DNA of 64,000 nt from Macrostomum hystrix (taxonomy: Eukaryota > Platyhelminthes > Macrostomidae): contig CATNEN010000039.1 of the NCBI GenBank assembly GCA_950097015.1, positions 15,594,501 to 15,658,500 on the forward strand. The letters run 5' to 3'. Shown here one piece after another: positions 11,161-38,394 of the stretch. Positions within the stretch are counted from its first letter, which is position 1. Each line of letters opens with the position of its first letter. The notes below the pieces were generated by a model. The model was not told where the DNA came from. It saw only the letters and a program-made list of their open reading frames with translations, and made no database searches. The position numbers and the translations under genes were made by a program.

Positions 11161-11675
11161 GCCCCTTCGTTTTTGGACCATAAGACACATAAAGTTGCTT
11201 TTCTGTATCTGGTGACCTTTCTGTCTTAACTTCTATGTTGGGAAATTCTTCTTATTAAGTAGTAAGCGTAAATCTAAATTAAAATTTTAGCCTTTCAGCA
11301 GAAACTATCATTTTTATATTAAACCATTTTAAGTAATATATTGTCAATGCCAAATAAAATTCTTGTATTTTCTCTAATACAAGATAATCACGTGTATTTT
11401 CTGAATGTTCGACATCTAATTACTTTAATGTACTTTTCAATTCAACATATTGACTTGAAGGCACTGTTAAATTTATTTTCGATAGTGCAAGTTTAAACCT
11501 ATGGATTGATATTAAAATCTATTGGCATGGTTAAAGATTACATAAAATGGGTGCGTTTCGGCTTTGAGGCCCCTGTTTTGTGTGACAGTCGCAGTATGAA
11601 CTCAACTTTCTGAATCATTTGAAACTAATATTGCCAACGTGGCCTGCTTGTCACAGACTTGTTGCTTAAATTCAA
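11161..11675. other. Single-copy region with a candidate PGAM5 poly(A) signal
   Basis: No gene seen. AATAAA at 11353-11358, followed by a T-rich stretch, could end PGAM5 transcripts about 1.3 kb beyond the stop, which would place the whole 22-bp array in the 3' UTR. This is inference. Confidence 0.3.
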
Positions 11676-13865
11676 TCATTCCACTGATCTCCCTATTACC
11701 ATTGCCGTTGATTCACTGATTTCCCGATTCACATCGATTCACTGATTTCCCTATTCCCATAGCCATCGATTCACTGATTTCCCTATTCCCATAGCCATTG
11801 ATTCACTGATTTCCCTATTCCCATAGCCATCAATTCACTGATTTCCCTATTCACATCGATTCACTGATTTCCCTATTCCCATAGCCATCGATTCACTGAT
11901 TTCCCTATTCCCATAGCCATTGATTCACTGATTTCCCTATTCCCATAGCCATCAATTCACTGATTTCCCTATTCACATCGATTCACTGATTTCCCTATTC
12001 ACATCGATTCACTGATTTCCCTATTCACATCGATTCACTGATTTCCCTATTCACATCGATTCACTGATTTCCCTATTCACATCGATTCACTGATTTCCAC
12101 TCTTCCCATAGCCATTAATTCACTGATTTCCCTATTCACATCGATTCACTGATTTCCCTGTTCCCATAGCCATCGATTCACTGATTTCCCTATTCCCAAA
12201 GCCATCGATTCACTGATTTCCCTGTTCCCATAGCCATTGATTCACTGATTTCCCTATTCCCATAGCCATCGATTCACTGATTTCCCTATTCCCATAGCCA
12301 TTGATTCACTGATTTCCCTATTCCCATAGCCATCGATTCACTGATTTCCCTATTCCCATAGCCATCGATTCACTGATTTCCCTATTCCCATAACCATCGA
12401 TTCACTGATTTCCCTATTCCCATAGCCATCGATTCACTCATTTCCCTGTTCCCAAAGCCATCGATTCACTGATTTCCGTGTTCCCAAAGCCATCGATTCA
12501 CTGATTTCCCTATTCACATCGATTCACTGATTTCACTATTCCAATAGCCATCGATTCACTGATTTCCATATTCCCATAGCCATCGATTCACTGATTTCCC
12601 TATTCCCATAGCCATCGATTCACTGATTTCCATATTCCCATAGCCATCGATTCACTGATTTCCCTATTCCCAAAGCCATCGATTCACTGATTTCCCTATT
12701 CCCAAAGCCATCGATTCACTGATTTCCCTATTCCCATAGCCATCGATTCACTGATTTCCCTATTCCCATAGCCATCGATTCACTGATTTCCCTATTCCCA
12801 TAGCCATTGATTCACTGATTTCCCTATTCCCATAGCCATCAATTCACTGATTTCCCTATTCACATCGATTCACTGATTTCCCTATTCCCATAGCCATCGA
12901 TTCACTGATTTCCCTATTCCCATAGCCATTGATTCACTGATTTCCCTATTCCCATAGCCATCAATTCACTGATTTCCCTATTCACATCGATTCACTGATT
13001 TCCCTATTCACATCGATTCACTGATTTCCCTATTCACATCGATTCACTGATTTCCCTATTCACATCGATTCACTGATTTCCCTATTCACATCGATTCACT
13101 GATTTCCCTATTCACATCGATTCACTGATTTCCACTCTTCCCATAGCCATTAATTCACTGATTTCCCTATTCACATCGATTCACTGATTTCCCTGTTCCC
13201 ATAGCCATCGATTCACTGATTTCCCTATTCCCAAAGCCATCGATTCACTGATTTCCCTGTTCCCATAGCCATCGATTCACTGATTTCCCTATTCCCATAG
13301 CCATCGATTCACTGATTTCCCTATTCCCATAGCCATCGATTCACTGATTTCCCTATTCCCATAGCCATCGATTCACTGATTTCCCTATTCCCATAACCAT
13401 CGATTCACTGATTTCCCTATTCCCATAGCCATCGATTCACTCATTTCCCTGTTCCCAAAGCCATCGATTCACTGATTTCCGTGTTCCCAAAGCCATCGAT
13501 TCACTGATTTCCCTATTCACATCGATTCACTGATTTCACTATTCCAATAGCCATCGATTCACTGATTTCCATATTCCCATAGCCATCGATTCACTGATTT
13601 CCATATTCCCATAGCCATCGATTCACTGATTTCCCTATTCCCATAGCCATCGATTCACTGATTTCCATATTCCCATAGCCATCGATTCACTGATTTCCCT
13701 ATTCCCAAAGCCATCGATTCACTGATTTCCCTATTCCCATAGCCATCGATTCACTGATTTCCCTATTCCCATAGCCATCGATTCACTGATTTCCATATTC
13801 CCATAGCCATCGATTCACTGATTTCCCTATTCCCAAAGCCATCGATTCACTGATTTCCCTGTTCC
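11676..13865. repeat. 2.2-kb minisatellite of 32- and 26-bp units
   Basis: Units share CGATTCACTGATTTCCCTAT and end either with TCCCATAGCCAT (32 bp) or TCACAT (26 bp). A rare variant TTTCCACTCTTCCCATAG occurs twice, at about 12094 and 13129, in the same unit order, showing an internal duplication of about 1,035 bp. It lies intergenic between PGAM5 and Src. Confidence 0.95.
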
Positions 13866-15421
13866 TTGGCTTCAGTCAGCTGATTGTAATCCTCAAACAT
13901 CTGTTAAGTACAATCTGATGGCCACCGTGTGTTAGCTCCCTATTTGCTATGGCTCGTGCAGTTTTAAAAGTACACAGTCGGTGCCGCATGTGCCGAATTG
14001 TCGCAATGTCTATTTTTAAAGCTGATTTCACTGAGTCACATGAGAAAACTTAATGCGTGCGCGTCTTTTAATTTTTAGCAGATAGTGCGCTTCTGGCATG
14101 GCAACGGCATAGCAACACCATTAGTATTGTTATGATAATATGCGCAAATAACCTTCCCGGCCAAATAATTCAGACTCAGCGTAATCTTCAGACTGACGCA
14201 AGGGATTATTTTTAACCTTTCAGTTGTTGTTTATTTTGAACATCATTTAGTCATGGTGTTGCAACATTGTAGGCGTGGCGTAAATTATAGTCAACTCGCC
14301 TTCTCTCCCTGTACTCTGTCCTGACTCCGCACTAATATTAGTTTTGCGGAGGATTGGGAGGGAGAAGGTTGAGTCTATCCCAGTCTTATTTTAGCAAAAA
14401 TTGAAGCCAGTTGAATGTCGTAAGTTCTATCTATATCTCGGTGAAACGGCATGTGACCGGTCGACCTGTCTCTAAGTCCAGACTAATTCCAGTGTATATG
14501 CGCACTGCAACTAGCAAAAACAGCACTGAGGCCGGCAAAGTACTATTCTGCCTTAATGCGCTACATGGCACGAACGAAAATACTATTCGATTATAAATAG
14601 CAATGACGAGAACGAGCGTCACTGTTGATTGTGTCAGTGTGTTGATTTTCCTTTGCATCTTCAATTGCCTACTCATAGTAGGAATCTTAACTTCAATTTG
14701 ACTTTTCAATTTCTGTCTGCCCAATCCGGCATGCCATTGGCTGGGCAGGAAGGAAGTGAAGGCGGGTGGGTTTTTGGTTTTAGCGTTTTAACAATGCCAC
14801 TATAGTCTATAGACACGCCTAGCCAACCACCCCATTTGAAACTCCTACGCCTGCCCGCTCTGCCCCAGCCCCCTTTCCTTCTATATTTCTCACCCGGCCG
14901 CCACCCACCACCCCTTTCCTCACTCGCGCGACCTCCCAGTGGCCTGCCCCACCACCCCACAAACACCCTCCACGGGGGCCCCATATAATTTTATCGATCT
15001 GAGAACGCGGGCCTACACCCACTTCAGAGACAGACGCGCCCCCCATTCGCAGGTTCCAAAACTTTATAAAGAGACCCAATAAAATTAAAGGGCCTTTCCC
15101 ACATATAACACGGCTTCGCTAGTCCTACACAGGCTACAAAGCTTGTCAGGGTCCTTTGCTTTCCTATCTCTCTCAGCCCACCTACGCATTTTAGCTTCTC
15201 CTCGAATACACCCACCCCACTACGCGCTACACCCCACTACGCTGTTCCACGCGGTATCTAAATAATTTGCCGCCCCCAGCCGCGACCAGTGACTGGAGAA
15301 GACGGTACCAGACGTATTAATAAGAGCTTTAGCTATTCAAATAGAATTCTCTCTTGCTTTCAATTGCCAAAAGAAAACTTCTTGGCACTTTGCCACAATA
15401 CTTGAGTGTAGTAGTTCAATT
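13866..15421. other. Src upstream region, no other gene seen
   Basis: Single-copy DNA with a C-rich, G-poor stretch at 14800-15290 just upstream of the Src start. It probably holds the promoter and 5' UTR of the kinase. No clear TATA box, RNA gene or conserved open frame. Confidence 0.4.
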
Positions 15422-31094
<15,673 letters not shown>

Positions 31095-31347
31095 TTGTCC
31101 GATTCAGGAATTCGACTTAAAACTGATGGAACAGTTACCTACTGAGCTGTTTCCAAATTAGTTTGAAAGAGCTTGCTTGCATTATTCAGCTTAGTCTAGA
31201 CGGCTCCGGAATCGAATCTCCGGCAGGACTTTATTTTGCCTCTTGCTGTCAGATGTACTTTTATTGATTGAATATTCATTTCTCAGCACTAACCAGCTTA
31301 GTAATGTAATGTGAACGATTTTTTTCTATATGTAGTTTAGTTTAGTA

Positions 31348-31395
31348 ATTAAACACCTCTTTGAAAAACCATTGCTGTTGTTGCTTGTGTCTTTC
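31348..31395 (+). terminator. Candidate Src polyadenylation signal
   Basis: ATTAAA at 31348-31353 is followed by the GT-rich stretch TTGCTGTTGTTGCTTGTGTC. This would give a 3' UTR of about 270 bases. Confidence 0.4.
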
Positions 31396-31589
31396 TGACG
31401 CTAGCCCGTTTTTCGCAAATTCGAATTTCGCTTTCAAGTAGTATGTATTGTCACTTGCTGAAGCGATAAAAAATTCCGCGAATCATCAACATGTGTCTCG
31501 CAAGCCATCCCGAAATATTCTCTTCAAAACAGTCGCCCGAAACAACCCCCTCAAGCACCCGTCAGATATAACACCCCAATACAACAGCC

Positions 31590-32050
31590 ACAAAAATACC
31601 CTCTAAAAACATCCGCCTCAAGACCACCCCAAAAACCCCTCTAAAAACACCCGCCTTAAAACAACCACCCCAAAGACCCCTCTAAAAACACCCGCCTTAA
31701 AACAACCACCCCAAAAACCCCTCTAAAAACACCAGCCTTAAAACAACCACCCCAAAAACCCCTCTAAAAACACCCGCCTTAAAACAACCACCCCAAAGAC
31801 CCCTCTAAAAACACCCGCCTTAAAACAACCACCCCAAAAACCCCTCTAAAAACACCCGCCTTAAAACAACCACCCCAAAAACCCCTCTAAAAACATCCGC
31901 CTTAAAACAACCACCCCAAAAACCCCTCTAAAAACATCCGCCTTAAAACAACCACCCCAAAAACCACTCTAAAAACACCCGCCTTAAAACAACCACCCCA
32001 AAAACCACTCTAAAAACACCCGCCTTAAAACAACCACCCCAAAGACCCAA
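31590..32050. repeat. 41-bp minisatellite downstream of Src
   Basis: About 11 units (CCCCTCTAAAAACACCCGCC, then TTAAAACAACCACCCCAAAA and A), with degenerate copies starting near 31530. Intergenic between the convergent Src and RING-NHL genes. Confidence 0.92.
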
Positions 32051-33609
32051 CCACTTCCATTAAAGATGAGTCATTCATGTTTTCATCGTTCGCTTGTTAT
32101 TTTAACAAATGTTCCCTGTTTTTCTATTGAACAACAATGGCCTTTTAAAGTTTCATAATTAGCCTTGTTCATTCTTTGTTCCATTTCTCTCACCTGTTCA
32201 AGCTGGTCAATGAATTTGTGCCTAATAGTAAAGTACACATTTCTCAATTATAAATGCATTTTCTTTGCCGGTGGAATTAAAATGTAAAACAAAGGCTAAA
32301 AAAGACTGTAAGAAAAAAACTTGAAACAGATGTGCTTAAAGTACTTTATAATACGCGTTAATGTTACGGTGGTCAAAAAGCAGATATTCATAAAGATAGA
32401 TTCCCTGCTGCACGAAGATTATATTTTTATCAATCTCACATAACAAAATAGTTTGGAAGATTATTTCATTGATGTTTAGCTTCACGTGGGATTCCATGTG
32501 CAATTATTATTATTTAGCTTGTTAATCTGGAATGAGTTTGACTGCATAATTATTTTCTGCTCTTGTTTGGTCATCATTTTATTGATTATTAATTTAAGTT
32601 TGTGTGAGAAATACAAAAATTAACATAATACAATTGCTAGCTGTTGTGCTTTGTTATTCAATGCAATTTTGGAGAACATTTTGTGGATGACTTTTTTGTA
32701 TAATGTTTTTTTGAAAGTTACTAAAATGTCAGATGTCATAATATAATAGATACGTCCGTGTACACACATGTGTACATGCAAAAAAATTAACGAAATACCA
32801 AAAGACGGAATACAATAGTGTTTTCTGTGTGCAATTTCTTGGCTCAAATATTAAATAAAACAAATATATATATTTGATTTCTTTCAACAAAAAAAAAGAA
32901 ATCAATTTTCATGAATTTTTAAAAGAAAGTGTTCAGTGTTCAGCAGTTATATATCAGTTTTTAAAGCACTAAAATTACGAGAAAGCAAATGATTAGTTGA
33001 TTGCTTAAAATTAGTTTGATTATGGTTAATTATTATTATTTTTTATTTAATTATTAATTAATTAAATAATTATTAATTAATTCATTAATTATTTATTATT
33101 ATTTATTATTATTTGATTTGATTAGTGATTAAATAACTTGTAAACAGGTTTCTTCGAAGAAAACTTTTATCGAACAGCGTTTTCGATTCGAAAACTTTGG
33201 ATGCAATTAAGAAGATAAAATAGTGACAGTAAATCGGATTTTATAATGTAGCAATTAATTGCGTTTTTTCTGAAGTAAGAAAATAAAAAAAATCTGACAA
33301 CAAAGAAAATCAAGTCTCGAATTCTAGAATATGCGATCTAGAAAAAGCGTCATATTAGTGACCAATTAACTGACTTATAAGAAGTAAAAAATGAATCAGT
33401 GGTATACGCATCTGTGTTCATTTTCGAGTGAAAGATTAAAATCAGTTTTTTTCATGGCTCTCATAGATTTTAAGTCGATTCAATTTGCAGCTAGTTTTGC
33501 AAATTGTTCTACTTACAGTAGTTGGTTATTTTTTCGAATCACTAATATACGAGTGATAAATCTGATAAATCCTACAACCTTTAACAAAAAAGTGGACCAG
33601 CGGACTGCC
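32051..33609. other. AT-rich intergenic tract, 3' end of RING-NHL
   Basis: No gene seen. A low-complexity AT run lies at about 33020-33115 (TTATTATTA and TTAATTAA mixtures). On the - strand this contains AATAAA matches that could end RING-NHL transcripts. Confidence 0.4.
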
Positions 33610-36600
33610 TTAATTGATCGCGAACACCTGCACTCGCTGGTTATCGAAGTCGCAGACGTAGACCTCGCCAGCAACCTCGTCGACAGCCAAACCGCTAGGC
33701 GAGCGAAACTCACCAAATCGGGAGCCTTCAAAGCCGCAGGAAAATTGCCGACCGCTTGCCGGGTCCAGCACAGTAATCTGCGGATGGGCGGCACTGCACA
33801 TCTAACTTCTGGTCTGTAAATTATTTCAATACCACGCCTAGACTCTTCAATGCAACACACAACCCACGCTTAAATTTGAACGCCTAACCCCACGTGAGAC
33901 GCACCATACGCCTAAATTCCAACTCTCACACCCGCGACACCCATCCCACGTTGAAATTTCAACTCCTACCCCTCACGACATCCACCCCACGCCGAAATTT
34001 AAACTCCTACTCCTCGCGAAACCCATCCAACGTTGAAATTTCAATTCCTACCCCTCACGACATCCACCCCACGCCGAAATTTAAACTCCTACCCCGCGCG
34101 ACACCCACCCGAAGCCTAAACTGTCAACTCCAACCCCTCACGACATCCACCCCACGCCAAAGTTTAACTCTTACCCCTCGTGAAACCCACCCGACGCGTC
34201 TTCTTGTCTTTCCTTACACGTTCTCGTACAACTGTTCGTATTAGCGTGTGAATTTTTTTAGATTTTTCTTGCATAAAATTTAGTTCTAACCTGGTGATAA
34301 TCCGTCTGATCGCCAGTAATGTACACTGCTCCAGAAGAATCCACATCTAGAAACCTGGGAGCAGACATATGCAGTCTGCTAATAGGTTGGAGGTTGTCTG
34401 CTCGATAAACGTGCAACTTGTAAGCGGTGTGATCAGCTACTAGTAGGCGGTTGCCAACGACGCAGACACCTGTCAGGTCGTCAGTAAACTCATCGTCGCA
34501 CAGGCTGCCTGTAGTACAACAGAAAGAAGGCTTTAGTACATAAAATAAGCAATCTGCATTAAATTTTGTACTGACCGAAAGTTAGGTTCTTTGGCACTTT
34601 GATAAAATCTACCCTTTGCATATTTTTAATCAGCTACTCTCATCAAAAAGCCCTCAATCTTTCATCGAATCTGTCACTCTCTCATCATCGAATCTGTCAC
34701 TCTCTCATCATCGAATCTGTCACTCTCCCAACATCGAATCTGTCACTCTCCCATCATCGAATCTGTCACTCTCCCATAATCGAATCTGTCACTCTCCCAT
34801 CATCGAATCTGTCACTCTCCCATAATCGAATCTGTCACTCTCCCATCATCGAATCTGTCACTCTCCCATCATCGAATCCCGCACCATCGTGACTGAAGCT
34901 GTCCAGATTAAAAATCTCCACGCAGCGCCGGTCGCCATTGACAACCAGCAGCCTTCGCCGATCCGGATCGGGCCAGAGGCCCATGGCCCAGCTGAAGCCG
35001 GCGAGCACATGCAGGCAGTGCCCAGTCAGGTCAGTCACGTACACGAACTCGGGCTCCGAGGCGAACAGCCGGTCGCCCAGGCAGCGGAGCCGTTCGAGAT
35101 TGCCGCGCGGCCGTCTTGGCGACAGTCGGAGCTCGCCTAGGCCGACACCTTCGGGCGAGACGGCGAGAAGGCGAGAGGAACCCGGCAGCAGGCAGTATAG
35201 GCACGGATTTGGCAGCGGGCGCCATTTGCCACCAGCCGGGCAGTACCGGACGTCGCTTTCGTAGTCGACGCCGCCAATTCCAGTGCGATGACACAGAGAG
35301 CCCGTGTGCCTGACGATGGCGATGTCCCAGACGTGAACTCCCGCCAGTTCGCGCGTCGGCGTCGCCGATGTCGGCTGACGTCGACGCAGCTTGATGCCAA
35401 CCAAGCTTCGCCGACTCGCCTTCGAGGGCGTCATTGTCGCCGTAGCCGCGGCCGGCAGAAGTCGCGACGCCGGCGGCGGGGCCTGCATCAGGTCGGCTGC
35501 TGCCGCGGCGGCGAATTCCCGCAGTCGCCCCAGTCGTTCGTCGCCGTCGGCGCCGTTCTCGCCGTCGACGTCGCCGTCGACGTTCCAGCCTAGAGCGCCT
35601 TGGCGGGCCGACTCAATTCGGTGTTGCAGCCCTCGCGCAGTCGATGCCAGTAGCTGTGTTGGCTTTGACGATGCCGCTGACATCCCTGACGCCGACGATG
35701 ACGACGACGAGGCGAAGGCGCGAAGACGCTCTGCGCCAAGTCGCAATTTGTGCAGAGCGTCCGCCTGCTCCAGCGCCTGCTGCTGAGCCCGCAGACGGCG
35801 GCTGCGCTGATCCCGACGTAGGCTGTCAGCCTGGGGTCATGATTGACAGTCGGGTCATTATGAGCTCAGTCATTCTTAAAAATAGGATGAGTCATCGTGA
35901 ATAGGGTCATTGTGAATTAGGTCATTATGAATTAGATCGTTGTGAATTGGGTCATTGTGAATTGGGTAATTGTGAATTGGGTCATTGTGAATTGGGTAAT
36001 TGTGAATTGGGTCATTGTGAAATGGGTCATATCGCCCAGCTCACCCACCTCCCGATCAATGGCTTTGTGACACTCGGCAACAAACTCGTCCAGCCTCCGT
36101 GCCTCATCGCGCCAACTCAGCAGCTGCCGCTGCAGCAGCTCGCCGTTGTTGACGAGAATCCTCTCCGCCTCGGCCAGCGACACTTTGCTCGGCGGCTGCG
36201 GTGGCGCCGCCTTCGCCGATGACTCGCCGTCGACCTCAAGCGCGACCTCGCCTAGTCGTCGACGTTGTTTTCGCCGTTCTTCAGATAAGTTTGCCTTCTC
36301 GCCGTCGGTTTTGTCGTTGTCTGAATTGTCCGAGTCGCTGACTTCCTCGGAGTCGCCGCCTTCAACGTGGCCGTTCAGCGTCGCCGTTGGCGAAGCCTTC
36401 GCCGCTGGCGTCTCTCGCCATCGCTCAAGCCGCCTAGCCGCCGCATCATCGCGAGCCAGTAGCTCCGTCGGCAGGCGGCCGACCTCGCCGCAGACGGCGC
36501 ATTCGCCATCTGGAGCGTAGCATCGCCGACAGACGGGATGTCGACAGCCAGGCCACTGGCGAGGATCCTCCAGCAGCTGCAGGCAGCGCGGGCAGGCAAT

Positions 36601-37722
36601 CCATCCGGCTTCGTCCGCTTCGACAGTGGCGGATGCTTCGGTGACTGTGTCGCCGTTTAATCTCGACGGCGACGCATCGCCGAAGTTGGAGGCAAGCTGG
36701 TCTGCGAATTGCAGAAGAAAATGCGTCTTGAGAAATCTTATCTCCCCCCTATGAGATCTATAGGAGGTTCTAGCTGTGTGGTTAGAGTGTCAGACTCACG
36801 ACGTGAAGGTCGGGGGTTCGATTACCGACTGCACTGGAACAATTTGTGTCCTTTAGCAAGACACTTCACTCTTAATTGCTACGATTCACCCAGCTATTAA
36901 ATGGGCACCAGCATTAGCTGGCGTAATGGAGGATTAATTGAGGATTAATTGAGGATTAATGGAGGATTAATTGAGGATCCTCAATTAATTAATTATAATT
37001 ATACTATTATTATTACTATTATTAATTATATTACTCTCCCGATTATATCTAATCTCTCTCCCGATTATATCTAATCTCTCTCCCGATTATATCTAATCTC
37101 TCTCCCGATTATATCTAATCTCTCTCCCGATTATATCTAATCTCTCTCCCGATTATATTTAATCTCTCTCCCGATTATATCTAATCTCTCTCCCGATTAT
37201 ATCTTATCTCTCTCACGATTATATCTTATCTCTCTCACGATTATATCTTATCTCTCTCACGATTATATCTAATCTCTCTCACGATTATATCTTATCTCTC
37301 TCACGATTATATCTTATCTCTCTCACGATTATATCTTATCTCTCTCACGATTATATCTAATCTCTCTCACGATTATATCTTATCTCTCTCACGATTATAT
37401 CTAATCTCTCTCACGATTATATCTTATCTCTCTCACGAATGTATCTTATCTCTCTCCTCATTAGGTCTGATCTAACTCCCTACGAGATCTAATCTCTTTT
37501 CCAATGAGATTTAATCTATGGCCTTCCAAGATCTCTAATCTCCTCCTATTTGATCAAGGTTGCACGCATAAAATATAATATCTAATCTCTTCTCTTATCT
37601 ACTCAATCTCTTCTTTACAATTATTGGTCTCATCACTCGCAGAATTAATGAAGCTAACAAAAATTGCAATATTCGATCTCACCTGTTCTCACTTCCACAT
37701 GCTTGGTTGGTGAAGATCCCAT
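33610..37722 (-). CDS. RING finger, coiled-coil, NHL-repeat protein (TRIM32/malin-like, no B-box)
   Basis: Exons on the - strand: 37722-37683, 36701-36049, 35830-34885, 34508-34291 and 33801-33610, with matching phases 1, 0, 1, 0; 682 residues. A RING at about 50-84 has all eight ligands: C-x2-C-x12-C-x-H-x2-C-x2-C-x6-C-x2-C (CPRC, CRHPVCRRC, ECAVC). An acidic linker and a charged coiled coil follow at about 150-280. The C-terminal half looks like a beta-propeller and ends in a clear NHL repeat (RFGEFRSPSGLAVD, VYVCDFDNQRVQVF). TRIM-NHL and malin-type proteins are E3 ubiquitin ligases that use the propeller to bind protein or RNA. No B-box cysteines or histidines are visible between RING and coiled coil. 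The first exon (MGSSPTKHVEVRT) is short; it was chosen for its perfect donor and phase, and its MGxxxT start would allow N-myristoylation. The first exon is the least certain part. Confidence 0.82.
33860..34200. repeat. 41-bp minisatellite in RING-NHL intron 4
   Basis: About eight diverged units (AAATTTCAACTCCTACCCCT, then CACGACATCCACCCCACGCC and G). It lies in intron 33802-34290. Confidence 0.88.
34660..34882. repeat. 23-bp minisatellite in RING-NHL intron 3
   Basis: About ten units of ATCGAATCTGTCACTCTCCC plus ATC. On the gene's strand it begins directly at the donor (exon edge 34885). Confidence 0.93.
35845..36035. repeat. 15-bp minisatellite in RING-NHL intron 2
   Basis: About 12 units of GTGAATTGGGTCATT, decaying towards 35845. 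It fills almost all of the 218-bp intron 35831-36048. Confidence 0.9.
36762..36989 (+). mobile_element. tRNA-derived SINE in RING-NHL intron 1
   Basis: A tRNA-like head (TAGCTGTGTGGTTAGAG as A box, GGGGGTTCGATTACC as B box) is followed by a body with AGCAAGACACTTCACTC and CCCAGCTATTAAATGGGCAC, and by a GAGGATTAATT-repeat tail. The body matches the copy at 52022-52235. The anticodon stem is imperfect, which argues against a working tRNA gene. Confidence 0.8.
37020..37480. repeat. 22-bp minisatellite in RING-NHL intron 1
   Basis: About 20 units of TCTCTCTCCCGATTATATCT plus AA. The left block has CCCGATT, the right block CACGATT. Degenerate ATCTAATCTCT copies continue to about 37620. Confidence 0.94.
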
Positions 37723-38394
37723 TCGTTTTCTTAGAATCGATGCGAACTATAAGCCTGTTGGCCAGACGCCATTTGAGCAAGAAGGTGAATATCCTTACTT
37801 ACATCGTTCCTTTTATCTGCCTGCGTTTTAAAATTGATTAGACTTTATAGATAAAATCAAGAGAATTGCACTGAGTTTGAGAACTTAAACCAGGGTGGAG
37901 TACTGTGCTTAAGTTAGTCGACTAAGGGTTGCTATGCTCACTGAGAATCAAAGTGGAAGACTAACTGCCTCACCATCCAATGCCCTCTCTAACCCTCATT
38001 GTCCACCAGTTCCACTGGCCTACAGGAGGCTGGGTACACACGTCACACCCAGTTGGAAGGACAGTACTGCTTGCTGTACAGTGAAATGAGTTGGAGAGTG
38101 TGTTAGACGGAGAAAATTTACAACATCTCTTCCCACCCCGACTCTGCTTGCTTGCTTTCCAGTCTCGCCTTATACCTGTTGGCGCACCAGGGCGCAATCT
38201 CTACCGTGTACCATAATAGAGAAGTAGTAACATTTGGGATAAGGGGAGAACTGGTAGGCTGCCCTGAAAATTGGTTTGGTTGAAGAAGAAGCTGAAAGTA
38301 CTCAATTATGCAGCGGATGCTATTTTTAGATCTCAGGTTTAAACTGGCTACAAGTTACAATTTTAGCTAAACTCACCTTTCCTAAATCTAGCCT
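37723..38394. other. Upstream region of RING-NHL, no other gene seen
   Basis: Single-copy DNA upstream of the proposed first exon. It probably includes the promoter and 5' UTR on the - strand. No open frame with family features. Confidence 0.35.

Noticed and set aside
11676-13865. CRISPR-like look of regularly spaced repeats
   Set aside because: There are no unique spacers; repeats are contiguous and the genome is eukaryotic.
35288-35904. Arg-rich + strand frames opposite the RING-NHL exon
   Set aside because: These are antisense shadows of a GC-rich coding exon on the - strand.
36762-36850. Functional tRNA gene
   Set aside because: The A and B boxes are present, but the anticodon stem is imperfect, and the sequence continues into a SINE body shared with another locus.
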